Below, one piece after another: positions 16,527 to 23,944 of a stretch of 40,694 nucleotides of DNA. This DNA comes from an uncultured Eubacteriales bacterium (lineage in GTDB: Bacteria > Bacillota > Clostridia > Christensenellales > Aristaeellaceae), in contig CALVNS010000023.1 of NCBI GenBank assembly GCA_944349855.1, positions 1-40,694 on the forward strand, given 5' to 3'. Within the stretch, counting starts at the first letter, position 1. Every line of letters begins with the position of its first letter. The notes beneath the pieces were generated by a model that worked only from the letters and a program-made list of their open reading frames with translations, made no database searches and was not told the origin of the DNA. The translations under genes were made by a program, and so were the position numbers.

Positions 16527-17276
16527 TCAGTCGTCCTCGTCTTCCTCTTCGGGCAGCTCGCCGTTGTGGTAGACGTTTTGCACGTCGTCCAGATCGTCGA
16601 GCATCTCCAGCAGTTTTTGGATCTTGGCGACCGTCTCCGGATCGTCGATGGGATTGGTGGTCTGCGGGATCATGGTCAGCTCCGCAGACAGGAAGTTGAA
16701 GCCCTGCTTTTCGAGGTTCTCACGCACGGAAGAAAAGTCGGAAACGGCCGTGATGACCTCGAAGCAATCGTCCTGCGCCTGCACGTCGGATGCGCCGGCA
16801 TCCAACGCGGCCATCATCACATCGTCCTCATCCATGCCGGGCTTGCGCTCGATGACGATCAGGCCGACGTTGTCGAACATATAGGAGACGCAGCCGTTCG
16901 TGCCCAGCGAGCCGCCGTTCTTATCGAAGATGTGGCGGATGTCAGAGGCGGTGCGGTTGCGGTTGTCCGTGACGGTGGTGACGATGACCGCCATGCCGCC
17001 GGGCGCATAGCCCTCGTAGGTGATCTCCTCGTAGCTGACGCTGCCCAGCTCGCCCGCCGCCTTGAGGATGGAGCGCTTGATGTTATCGTTGGGCATGTTG
17101 TTGGCCTTCGCCTTGGCGATGACGTCGCGCAGCTTGCTGTTGGAGTCGGGATTGCTGCCGCCGTCGCGCACGGCGATGGCGATCTCGCGACCGATCTTGG
17201 TAAAGATCTTGCCGCGCGCCGCATCGGCCTTGCCCTTTTTATTCTTGATGTTTGCCCACTTGGAATGGCCTGACAT
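16527..17276 (-). CDS. YebC/PmpR/TACO1-family protein
   Basis: A 249-residue YebC-family protein. The N-terminus '[19 protein letters not shown]' is diagnostic; '[13 protein letters not shown]' and '[15 protein letters not shown]' are further conserved blocks. YebC proteins were long annotated as transcriptional regulators (PmpR), and more recent work on YebC/TACO1 proteins supports a role in translation of proline-rich stretches; which applies here cannot be told. The ATG at 17276 is 4 bases after GGGAGGAAA and gives the standard start; the extra seven codons upstream contain that binding site. The acidic C-terminal tail (PEEEDEDD) is common. Confidence 0.95.
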   Translation of the reverse strand: MSGHSKWANIKNKKGKADAARGKIFTKIGREIAIAVRDGGSNPDSNSKLRDVIAKAKANNMPNDNIKRSILKAAGELGSVSYEEITYEGYAPGGMAVIVTTVTDNRNRTASDIRHIFDKNGGSLGTNGCVSYMFDNVGLIVIERKPGMDEDDVMMAALDAGASDVQAQDDCFEVITAVSDFSSVRENLEKQGFNFLSAELTMIPQTTNPIDDPETVAKIQKLLEMLDDLDDVQNVYHNGELPEEEDEDD

Positions 17277-17311
17277 GATGTTTCCTCCCGGTATCAAAAA
17301 TCACATCTATT

Positions 17312-17341
17312 ATCATAACACAATCACAGCGCATCAGGCAA
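17312..17341 (-). promoter_or_regulatory. Candidate promoter for yebC
   Basis: On the - strand TTGCCT and TATGAT are separated by 18 bases, about 36 bases ahead of the start codon. Confidence 0.5.
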
Positions 17342-17396
17342 GGCATCCGCTTCGTTTTTTGGCGCGAATACGCGTCTTTTTTGGAAAATTTGCGCT

Positions 17397-18065
17397 TCAG
17401 GGAACGAGGTTGAGCACGTCGCCGTCCGGATTATAGCCCACAAAGCTCTCCGGCACGCTGCCCACGATGATGCTCTCGGCCAGCAGCAGGTTGTTGGAGA
17501 CCTCGATCTCCTGCGCCTGCGTAGGAATGACCACGCGAATCCAGGCCGTCACCGTCATGTAGACCTTGTGCCGCGTCTGGTTGATACCTGAGGTTTCAAA
17601 CTCGGTGTGAAACTCCGTCTGCACGCCGCCGACGGGCACGACCTTCACCGGTACGACCGGACCGCTGCCCGCGAGCACCTGCGAGCCAAACGCCGCGCCC
17701 AGCGGAATGCCGATCTGCTCCTGATTCATGCGCTGCAGGCGCTCCTCCGCGGCGTTCACCACGGCGGTGGCGACTTCGTTCATCCGCACGGTATTGGCCT
17801 GCACCATGCTGACCCGCCCCGCCTCGTCGCAGATGACGTGCATCAAATCCGCATAGTCGACCCGACCGTCGGTCGCTTCGTTCATCGCCTCGTTGATCAG
17901 CCGCGTCGCCAGCGCAGTGGACTTTGCCTCGGCCATGTTCAGGATGACGGGCTTCAGGTTGCGCTCCACGAGCAGGAAGGCCGCTGCCAGCAGCAGAAGC
18001 ATCAGCGCCAAACGCCGCCGCGCACGGCCCCGCCGTCGAAAAACTTTTTCCTCGGCTGCAACCAA
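17397..18065 (-). CDS. yunB: Sporulation protein YunB
   Basis: A 222-residue YunB-family protein with a basic N-terminus, one membrane segment (residues 19-33) and an extracytoplasmic domain. Family blocks visible are 'INEAMNEAT', 'NTVRMNEVATAVVNAAEERL', 'IPLGAAFGSQVLAGSGP' and 'TEFHTEFETSGINQTRHKVYM'. In Bacillus yunB belongs to the sigma-E (mother-cell) regulon and its loss impairs sporulation; the mechanism is unknown. The start is TTG at 18065 with GAAGGAGGG 6 bases upstream; no in-frame ATG lies nearby. It is divergent from the class A PBP gene. Confidence 0.9.
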   Translation of the reverse strand: MVAAEEKVFRRRGRARRRLALMLLLLAAAFLLVERNLKPVILNMAEAKSTALATRLINEAMNEATDGRVDYADLMHVICDEAGRVSMVQANTVRMNEVATAVVNAAEERLQRMNQEQIGIPLGAAFGSQVLAGSGPVVPVKVVPVGGVQTEFHTEFETSGINQTRHKVYMTVTAWIRVVIPTQAQEIEVSNNLLLAESIIVGSVPESFVGYNPDGDVLNLVP

Positions 18066-18126
18066 TTGCGTCCCTCCTTCGTCTTATCATCAAAAGCAGT
18101 CTATGCCGCCTTCCTGCGTTTGATTT

Positions 18127-18155
18127 TTGCGCGCCGGGATAAAATATGCTATAAT
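18127..18155 (+). promoter_or_regulatory. Promoter for the class A PBP gene
   Basis: TTGCGC at 18127-18132, a 17-base spacer and a perfect TATAAT at 18150-18155. The start codon lies about 80 bases downstream, after AGGAGGGAG. Confidence 0.65.
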
Positions 18156-18236
18156 GGAATTTGGCCATGCCCCATCTCGCGTCCGACCGGCCTGTCCGGC
18201 GGCGCTGATCCGACCCCCTCAGGAGGGAGACCTTAG

Positions 18237-21200
18237 ATGAAAAAGAAAAAGAAACAGCGCGGCGCAAACGTCGAAGCGCCTGCAACGCCCGACGTCTTCC
18301 CTCAGGAAACGCCTGCGGAGCCCTTTGCACAGGATCCGCAGGAGGCGTGGGACGTACACGGCGAGGCGCCCGACGAGCCGTATGTGCAGGACGATACGTG
18401 GGACGCGTCCGAGCCCGGCGCCCAAGGCGCGCAAGACGCAGGCTTTGCGCCCGACGAGCCGTATGTGCAGGACGACGTGTGGGACGCGTCCGAGCCCGGC
18501 GCCCAAGGCGCGCAAGACGCAGGCTTTGCGCCCGACGAGCCATATGCGCAGGACGTGGACTTCGCGCCCGATGAGTCTGAGCTGGACGCGCCTTTTTCCG
18601 CTCCGCACGGTTCGTACATGCCCCCGCCCAGCGACCTGGACGACGAACCCGACGCACAGGACACGCGCGATGACCGGCCCGCTCCCATCACGATCTTTCG
18701 GCCGCGTACGCGCCGGCCGAACTTCATTCTGAGTGTCGCCGTCTCCACGCTCAGGCTCATCTGCGTGCTTGTGGTCGTGCTCTCGCTGGCAGGCGCGGGC
18801 GCGCTGGTGGGCATCGGCAAGGCATACGTCGAGACCGCGCCGACGCTGGATCTGGCCAAGATCGACGATCAGGCGCAGACGTCCTTCATCTACGATGCGC
18901 AGGGCAACCTGATCACGGACTACAAGGGGACGGAAGACCGCATCATGGTCTCCATCGACGAGATCCCCACGCAGCTGCAAAATGCATTCGTGGCGGTGGA
19001 GGACGCGCGCTTCTTCACGCACAACGGCGTGGACGTCAAGCGCATCATCGGCGCGTTCATCTCCAACATGTCCTCCGATTCGCAGCAGGGCGGTTCCACG
19101 ATCACACAGCAGCTGATCAAGCAGACGGTGCTCTCCGACGAACAGAGCTACAAGCGCAAGCTGCAGGAGGCCTACCTGGCCATGCAGCTGGAGACGCGCT
19201 ACACGAAGGAGCAGATCCTGGAGGCGTACCTCAACACGATCTTCCTGGGCGGCAGTTACTACGGTGTAAAGGTTGCGGCCAACGGCTACTTCGGCAAGGA
19301 GCTCAGCGAGCTGACGCTGCGAGAGTGCGCGATGCTCGCGGGCCTGACCCGCAGCCCCAACTATTACAACCCGCGCAAGAACTTCTACACCCGCAACACC
19401 GAGGACAACAGCGCGACGGCGAAGATCACCAACGACCGAACGGATTACGTACTGCGCATGATGTACGAAAATCAGTTCATCACCAAGGAGCAGTACGACG
19501 CCGCGCTTGACCCCTCTACGGCCCACGTGCTGGAGACGTCGCCTGTATCCACGGATATGTACGACTACGCGTACTACGTCGAGTATGCGATCACGGACGT
19601 GGTCGATACATTCCTGGAGCTCAACCAGCTGGAGGACACGTCCGCCAACCGCTATGCAATGGAAAACAAGCTGCGCACCGGTGGCTACAGCGTGTACCTG
19701 TGTATCGACACTGAGATCCAGGACATCCTCGAAGATACGCTGGCCAACTGGGACGACTATCCCCGCACGCGCAACCCCTCCGATGCGGTCTACCGCGCGC
19801 GCAACGCCGACGGCACCTACACGGAGATCCCGCAGCCGCAGGTCGGCGCCGCGATCTTGGACTACCGCACGGGCGAACTGAAGGCGATCGCGGGCGGTCG
19901 CTACGCGCCGACGCAGCGCAAGACGCTCAACCGTGCCAGCGACATCAACATGCCGGTCGGCTCGGCCATCAAGCCCATCTCCGTCTACGCACCTGCCGTA
20001 GATCTGGGCGGATCGCCCGCGAGCATCGTCTACAACATGCCCGTGCCGATCAAGGGCTGGACGGTCGATGGGAAGGACTCCTTCCCGCAAAACTACGGCG
20101 GCGGTGGCTACAAGGGGCCCGAGACGTTCCGCGAGGCGCTGCGCCAGTCGCACAACACCGCTGCCGCGCAGGCGTTGATGACCTACGTGGGCGTGGAGCG
20201 CTCCGCGCAGTACCTGCGCCTGATGGGCGTGGACGACAAGAACATCATCGAGGGCGGATTCGGCCTGGCGCTCGGCTCGTCGGGACTGACGCCCATCCAG
20301 ATGGCCGTCGCCTTCGGCACGCTGGCCAACAAGGGCGTATATCTGGAGCCGCTCTCGTTCTCCAAGATCATCGACTCCAACGGCAACGTCATCGTCGACG
20401 CGCATGCCATCCAGGAAAAGCGGCAGGTCTTTAAGGCTTCCACCGCCTATCTGGTGGTCGACATGCTCAAGGGCGTGGTTTCCAGCGGCACGGGCTCCAG
20501 GGCCAAGATCTCCTCGCAGGTGGTCGCCGGCAAGACCGGCACCAACTCCGATGCGCGCGGCGTAACCTTTGCCGGCATGACAGGCTGGTATTCCGCCGCG
20601 CTGTGGATCGGGCACGACAACTATCAGCCCCTTACCTCCAAGGCCACGGGCGGCAACGACGCCGCGCCGTTGTGGCAGTCCTTCATGGAAAAGATCCACA
20701 GAGCAAAGGGGCTCGACTCGCGCGAGATCATTGACGGCGCGCCGGAGGAGTACGGCCTGGTCAAGGCGACGACTTGCGGCGTCAGCGGCCAGCTGGCGAC
20801 CGACGCCTGCCGCCGCGACATCAACGGCTACAGCACGATCACCGATTATTGGGATCAGGCCAGCGTGCCTACGCAGTACTGCTCCATGCATTCGGAGCTG
20901 CCCATCTGCACCGTGTCCGGCCGCCTGGCGACGGAGTACTGCCCGTCGAATGTCGTGGAAAACCGGGCCATCGTCGTCATTCCGCAGGGCCACCCGCTCT
21001 ACGACTACACTGAGAGCTACGGCAGCGTCATCCGGCAGTATTTGGGGCCGTTTGCGACCTCCAAGAGCTCCAGCGCAATCAGCACCACGGTCTGCGACGT
21101 GCATACGGCCGACTGGGTCTATCAGAACAGCGTCAACGCGCAGTCCCTGCGCGACGAGGCGTATAACCTCACCATCGACGCGTATAACCGCGTCGGCGCG

Positions 21201-21353
21201 GCCAGCGCCTGGCTCTCTGCCGAGCAGCTGCAGAGCGTCAACACGGCCATCTACGCGGTCGAGGCGGTCATCTACAGCGATTATATCGACACGGCCACGC
21301 TGCAAAATGCGGTCGACAACCTGCGCTGGGCGCTATCCAACGCGGGCATCTGA
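18237..21353 (+). CDS. Class A (bifunctional) penicillin-binding protein, PBP1A family
   Basis: A 1038-residue peptidoglycan glycosyltransferase-transpeptidase. Residues 1-160 are an acidic, repeat-containing cytoplasmic tail, much longer than usual; a membrane anchor lies at about 163-195. The GT51 domain shows catalytic E255 in 'VAVEDARFF' and 'GGSTITQQL' (285-293). The transpeptidase domain has S576-A-I-K579, S638-H-N640 and K766-T-G768. After about residue 840 there is a region with paired Cys ('CGVSGQLATDAC', 'CTVSGRLATEYC') and a Thr/Ser-rich spacer. The last ~60 residues form a helical segment. Such Cys-bearing extensions occur in clostridial PBP1A proteins. The ATG has AGGAGGGAG 7 bases upstream. 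Confidence 0.95.
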   Translation: MKKKKKQRGANVEAPATPDVFPQETPAEPFAQDPQEAWDVHGEAPDEPYVQDDTWDASEPGAQGAQDAGFAPDEPYVQDDVWDASEPGAQGAQDAGFAPDEPYAQDVDFAPDESELDAPFSAPHGSYMPPPSDLDDEPDAQDTRDDRPAPITIFRPRTRRPNFILSVAVSTLRLICVLVVVLSLAGAGALVGIGKAYVETAPTLDLAKIDDQAQTSFIYDAQGNLITDYKGTEDRIMVSIDEIPTQLQNAFVAVEDARFFTHNGVDVKRIIGAFISNMSSDSQQGGSTITQQLIKQTVLSDEQSYKRKLQEAYLAMQLETRYTKEQILEAYLNTIFLGGSYYGVKVAANGYFGKELSELTLRECAMLAGLTRSPNYYNPRKNFYTRNTEDNSATAKITNDRTDYVLRMMYENQFITKEQYDAALDPSTAHVLETSPVSTDMYDYAYYVEYAITDVVDTFLELNQLEDTSANRYAMENKLRTGGYSVYLCIDTEIQDILEDTLANWDDYPRTRNPSDAVYRARNADGTYTEIPQPQVGAAILDYRTGELKAIAGGRYAPTQRKTLNRASDINMPVGSAIKPISVYAPAVDLGGSPASIVYNMPVPIKGWTVDGKDSFPQNYGGGGYKGPETFREALRQSHNTAAAQALMTYVGVERSAQYLRLMGVDDKNIIEGGFGLALGSSGLTPIQMAVAFGTLANKGVYLEPLSFSKIIDSNGNVIVDAHAIQEKRQVFKASTAYLVVDMLKGVVSSGTGSRAKISSQVVAGKTGTNSDARGVTFAGMTGWYSAALWIGHDNYQPLTSKATGGNDAAPLWQSFMEKIHRAKGLDSREIIDGAPEEYGLVKATTCGVSGQLATDACRRDINGYSTITDYWDQASVPTQYCSMHSELPICTVSGRLATEYCPSNVVENRAIVVIPQGHPLYDYTESYGSVIRQYLGPFATSKSSSAISTTVCDVHTADWVYQNSVNAQSLRDEAYNLTIDAYNRVGAASAWLSAEQLQSVNTAIYAVEAVIYSDYIDTATLQNAVDNLRWALSNAGI
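18369..18554 (+). repeat. 81-bp in-frame tandem repeat in the PBP cytoplasmic tail
   Basis: Two nearly identical 81-base units start at 18369 and 18450, and a third, truncated unit starts at 18531. Each encodes 27 residues beginning PDEPYVQDD and ending AQDAGFA. The copies differ at only a few bases, which points to recent duplication by slippage or unequal crossing over. Confidence 0.95.
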
Positions 21354-21376
21354 CAGATGGCAAAGGCCAAAACACC

Positions 21377-21408
21377 AACCGCCGGCGTCCCTTCGGGCGC
21401 CGGCGGTT
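21377..21408. terminator. Hairpin between convergent PBP and LysM genes
   Basis: An 11-bp perfect stem (AACCGCCGGCG with its complement) and a 10-base loop. T runs are short on both sides, so it probably acts as a weak bidirectional terminator. Confidence 0.65.
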
Positions 21409-21416
21409 TGCCATCC

Positions 21417-22100
21417 TTATTCGGCTTCCTCTCCCGCTTCCTGCGCGTCAATCGTGCGCAGGCGCGTGGGCAGGCAGATCACCTGACCCTGCCGGAAGTC
21501 CGTGGGCAGCAGGTTAGGGTTGAGGCGCATGAGTACGTCGGGCGTCGTGCCGTTCGCCTGCGCGATACCGGCGAGCGTATCCCCCGCCTGTACCTCGTAG
21601 GCCTGCCCGCCATCCTCACACGCACCGCGCATGCCGCTTTGCGGGATGCACAGGCGGTCGCCCGCCGCCAGGGCCGTCAGGCGTACGCCCTCGTTCGTCT
21701 CTCGCAGCGCGCGCACGGAGATGTTGTTCTGTACCAGGACGTCAGCGAGCGTCTGACCGTTCTGTACGATGTAGGGTGTGCTGCCGGCCGGGCAGGCGGG
21801 ACCCGAGGCAGCGCCGCCGGCGGGCACGCACAGCACGTCGCCGATCAGCAGGCTGCCGGGCGCAATGTTCGGGTTGGCATTGAGCAGCGCCCGCACGTCA
21901 ATGCCAAACTTGCGCGCGATGAGGTAAAAGCTGTCCCCGCGCTGGACCGTGTAGGGCGTCGTGCAGGCCGGGCAGCCCGCGTAGGCCTGTGCGCTCTCCC
22001 CTGCCACCTGGTTGAGCGCGTCGTCCGTGTTCGTTCCCGCGCCGATCTCCACCCCGGTCAGGCTGGCGGAGGCCGTGTCGTTTTGCGTCATGTCATTCAT
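21417..22100 (-). CDS. Triple-LysM-domain protein
   Basis: A 227-residue protein consisting of a ~48-residue N-terminal leader and three LysM domains. These are at about residues 50-95 ('PYTVQRGDSFYLIARKFG'), 108-155 ('PYIVQNGQTLADVLVQNN') and 168-214 ('AYEVQAGDTLAGIAQANG'). LysM domains bind N-acetylglucosamine polymers such as peptidoglycan. There is no Sec signal peptide and no catalytic domain, which resembles LysM spore-coat or cortex-associated proteins (SafA-like) made inside the mother cell, but that is an inference. Each domain ends in a Cys-containing 'LCVP/LCIP/ICLP' motif and the linkers carry 'CPACTTP', 'ACPAGSTP' and 'GACEDG', so disulfides could brace the domains. The ATG at 22100 follows GGAAAGGGG. 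Confidence 0.85.
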   Translation of the reverse strand: MNDMTQNDTASASLTGVEIGAGTNTDDALNQVAGESAQAYAGCPACTTPYTVQRGDSFYLIARKFGIDVRALLNANPNIAPGSLLIGDVLCVPAGGAASGPACPAGSTPYIVQNGQTLADVLVQNNISVRALRETNEGVRLTALAAGDRLCIPQSGMRGACEDGGQAYEVQAGDTLAGIAQANGTTPDVLMRLNPNLLPTDFRQGQVICLPTRLRTIDAQEAGEEAE

Positions 22101-22112
22101 GATGAACCAATC

Positions 22113-22158
22113 CCCTTTCCTGTGGTCTACTACATCGTATGCCGCAGACGGGAAAGGG
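22113..22158 (-). promoter_or_regulatory. Inverted repeat that could mask the LysM-gene ribosome binding site
   Basis: In the - strand transcript CCCTTTCC (22158-22151) can pair with GGAAAGGG (22120-22113), the ribosome binding site of the LysM gene, across a 30-base loop. The 8 pairs are perfect. Whether it forms or regulates is not known. Confidence 0.4.
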
Positions 22159-22179
22159 TGCGGCGAACGCGCTGCGGAT

Positions 22180-22806
22180 TTACGCCTCCAGCAAATACGG
22201 CATGAGCACGTCAAGCACAACCCGGTAGGCGCCCGCGTACAGGTGCATGCCCTCGATCGTGTAGTCCGCGCGCAGGTTGCCCTTCTCGTCTTCCAGGCAG
22301 GTGGAGACGTCGACATAGCGGCAGCCCAGTTCGCCTGCAAGCCCTCGAAGCGCTGCGTTGACCGCGCGCAGCTCCTCGTTCGTACGTGCGCCGAACGCAT
22401 CCGGCCGCATGCCGGGCAGCGTGCAGTTGACGGGATAGTAGCTGAGCACGTAGACCCGGCACGCGGGCAGGCGGCGGCGGATCTGCTCGAGGATCCGGCG
22501 GTAGTTGTCCAGCAGCGCCTCGCGCGCATATCCATCCCGGCTGATGTCGTTGGTGCCGATGTTGATAAAGACCTTGCGCGGCTCCAGCGCGAAGACGGAC
22601 TCCTCCATGCGGGCGAGCAGCCCCTCGGTCACATCCCCGGCGATACCGCGGTTGTACACGCGAATGCGGGGCTCCACGTTCTGGAGCAGCTCGCAGATGG
22701 GAAAGAATTCGCACAGCGAGGAGCCGACAAAGACGGCTTCCCCCTTGCGTGCACACGCGTTGAGCTCGCGGAAGTTGCGCACCTTGACGTCGTATTCATT
22801 TGCCAT
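22180..22806 (-). CDS. SGNH/GDSL-family esterase
   Basis: A 208-residue SGNH hydrolase without a signal peptide. Block I is 'VFVGSSLCEFFP', with Ser30 the likely nucleophile. The Gly and Asn of the oxyanion hole lie at about 54-57 ('GIAGDV') and N86 ('INIGTNDIS'). The catalytic His is H188 in 'IEGMHLYAGAY'. The usual DxxH of block V reads E185-G-M-H188, so Glu replaces Asp. The layout is close to intracellular PAF-acetylhydrolase-like and acyl-esterase members of the family; the substrate is unknown. The ATG at 22806 has AAGGGAGAG about 7 bases upstream. It follows a phosphoribosyltransferase gene with a hairpin in between. Confidence 0.85.
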   Translation of the reverse strand: MANEYDVKVRNFRELNACARKGEAVFVGSSLCEFFPICELLQNVEPRIRVYNRGIAGDVTEGLLARMEESVFALEPRKVFINIGTNDISRDGYAREALLDNYRRILEQIRRRLPACRVYVLSYYPVNCTLPGMRPDAFGARTNEELRAVNAALRGLAGELGCRYVDVSTCLEDEKGNLRADYTIEGMHLYAGAYRVVLDVLMPYLLEA

Positions 22807-22833
22807 GGTTCTCTCTCCCTTCGGCATGGCAAA

Positions 22834-22856
22834 GCCCTCCGCGCGAGCGCAGAGGG
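22834..22856 (-). terminator. Hairpin between phosphoribosyltransferase and SGNH genes
   Basis: Read leftward, GCCCTCTGCGC and GCGCGGAGGGC form a GC-rich stem followed by TTTG. The T run is short; it may attenuate rather than end transcription into the SGNH gene. Confidence 0.5.
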
Positions 22857-22868
22857 CCTCAGGTTCGT

Positions 22869-23426
22869 TCATTTCTTGACCGTGCCGTCCGGATTGAACA
22901 CCGGCAGCGGCGCCAGATAGCGGATGTCCTTGCGCTTTGACGCTTCGCCCTCCGCCAGGATTGCCATGCACCCCACGACCTCGCCGCCGGCACGGCGCAC
23001 CAGCTCCTCGACCGCGTGCACCGATTCGCCGGTAGAGATCACATCATCCACGATCAGGATGCGCTTGCCGTGGATGAGCGCCGCATCCTCTCCATCCAGA
23101 TACAGGCGCTGCACGTGATCGGTCGTGATGGAGCGAACCTCCACGGAGAACACGTCGCGCATGTAGAGCTTTGCGCTCTTGCGCGCAAGCAGGTACTTGT
23201 TCTGCCCGCTCTGGCGCGCCATTTCATAGACGAGCGGAATGCCCTTGGATTCGGCCGTGATCATGTAGTCGTATTCCGGCGCGAGCTTGAGCAGCTCGCG
23301 CGCACAGGCGACGGTCAGCTCCACGTCGCCGAAGATGACGAACGCGCCGATGTAGAGCTGGTCGTTTACCCTGCACAGCGGCAGGTCGCGTTCGAGTCCC
23401 GCAATCGTCATGTGATGCTTCATCAT
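22869..23426 (-). CDS. Phosphoribosyltransferase, adenine/xanthine-type fold
   Basis: A 185-residue type I phosphoribosyltransferase. The PRPP-binding loop is 'ILIVDDVISTGESV' (123-136). 'YDYMITAESKGIPLVYEMAR' (52-71) and 'YLLARKSAKLYMRD' (78-91) correspond to the pyrophosphate-binding loop and the flexible region. The layout matches the APRT/XPRT branch, which salvages purine bases, but the set of base-contacting residues does not clearly identify adenine. Clostridial proteins of this type are often annotated simply as phosphoribosyltransferase. AAAGGGG lies 9 bases upstream of the first of two adjacent ATGs. Confidence 0.82.
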   Translation of the reverse strand: MMKHHMTIAGLERDLPLCRVNDQLYIGAFVIFGDVELTVACARELLKLAPEYDYMITAESKGIPLVYEMARQSGQNKYLLARKSAKLYMRDVFSVEVRSITTDHVQRLYLDGEDAALIHGKRILIVDDVISTGESVHAVEELVRRAGGEVVGCMAILAEGEASKRKDIRYLAPLPVFNPDGTVKK

Positions 23427-23486
23427 CTGTCGAAACCCCTTTTCATGCCCGCGCGCGTGGGCCCGCGAGCAAATCTATCCATCTGT

Positions 23487-23514
23487 ATTATACATTCTTT
23501 GTCTGAAATGTCAA
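23487..23514 (-). promoter_or_regulatory. Sigma-A-type promoter for the phosphoribosyltransferase gene
   Basis: On the - strand a perfect TTGACA and a perfect TATAAT are separated by 16 bases. The transcript start would lie about 55 bases ahead of the start codon. Confidence 0.8.
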
Positions 23515-23613
23515 CGCACTTTCCCGTTCCATCCGGAGAAGTTCTCACCGGATTCTCATCTGTTTTTCATCCTTCCACCCTTTTTCCCCGCGCCGTGCAG
23601 GCGTATGATGGAA

Positions 23614-23656
23614 GCATATTCGGAAGCGCATTCGAAAGCGCATTCGAAAGCGTTTC
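23614..23656 (+). repeat. 12-bp short tandem repeat upstream of a small membrane-protein gene
   Basis: Units GCATATTCGGAA, GCGCATTCGAAA and GCGCATTCGAAA are followed by a partial GCGTTTC. The array lies just before the ribosome binding site at 23661. It is in frame with the next gene through an ATG at 23605, so it could be leader or coding. Confidence 0.85.
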
Positions 23657-23673
23657 ATCTCGGAGGGATGCTC

Positions 23674-23889
23674 ATGGGTTGTCTGTTTGCTCCGTTTGCC
23701 TTTGTGCTCTCCGCCGCGGGCGCGTTGATCCTGCTGGTGCTCTCGTTTGTGGGGCGGCTGGTCGGGTTCCTGCTGGGTGCAGTGCTGGTGACCGCCGGCG
23801 TGTGCCTGTCGCTGACGGGCATCGGCCTGCTGCTCGGCGTCCCATTGGCCCTGTTTGGCGGCGCGCTGGCGTTCAGGGCGCTGTTCTGA
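23674..23889 (+). CDS. Small hydrophobic membrane protein of unknown function
   Basis: A 71-residue protein made almost entirely of two long hydrophobic stretches (about residues 5-33 and 35-68) rich in Gly, Leu and Val, with one Arg between them ('GRLVG'). No family is recognised. CGGAGGG at 23661-23667 is 6 bases from the ATG at 23674; in-frame ATGs at 23605 and 23668 are less well placed. Codon use (GC-rich third positions) and the binding site support a real gene. It may have a membrane-stress or sporulation role, but nothing in the sequence shows this. Confidence 0.6.
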   Translation: MGCLFAPFAFVLSAAGALILLVLSFVGRLVGFLLGAVLVTAGVCLSLTGIGLLLGVPLALFGGALAFRALF

Positions 23890-23897
23890 GCGCGCAC

Positions 23898-23927
23898 AAG
23901 CGGCCCGCCGTCTCCGGCGGACCGCTT
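23898..23927. terminator. Hairpin between convergent small membrane-protein gene and phosphoglucomutase
   Basis: AAGCGG and CCGCTT flank an inner CCGCC/GGCGG stem with one mismatch. There is no long T run directly adjacent. Confidence 0.5.
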
Positions 23928-23944
23928 CACTCTATCTTTTTGCC

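Noticed and set aside
18219-21305. A 1028-codon open frame antisense to the PBP1A gene
   Set aside because: GC-rich coding DNA leaves long open frames on the opposite strand. The translation is Arg/Val/Asp-rich with no domains, while the + strand frame has all PBP motifs.
23515-23600. Promoter or riboswitch in the pyrimidine-rich stretch before the small membrane-protein gene
   Set aside because: A TATGAT at 23604 exists, but no acceptable -35 lies 16-18 bases upstream and no conserved riboswitch core was recognised.
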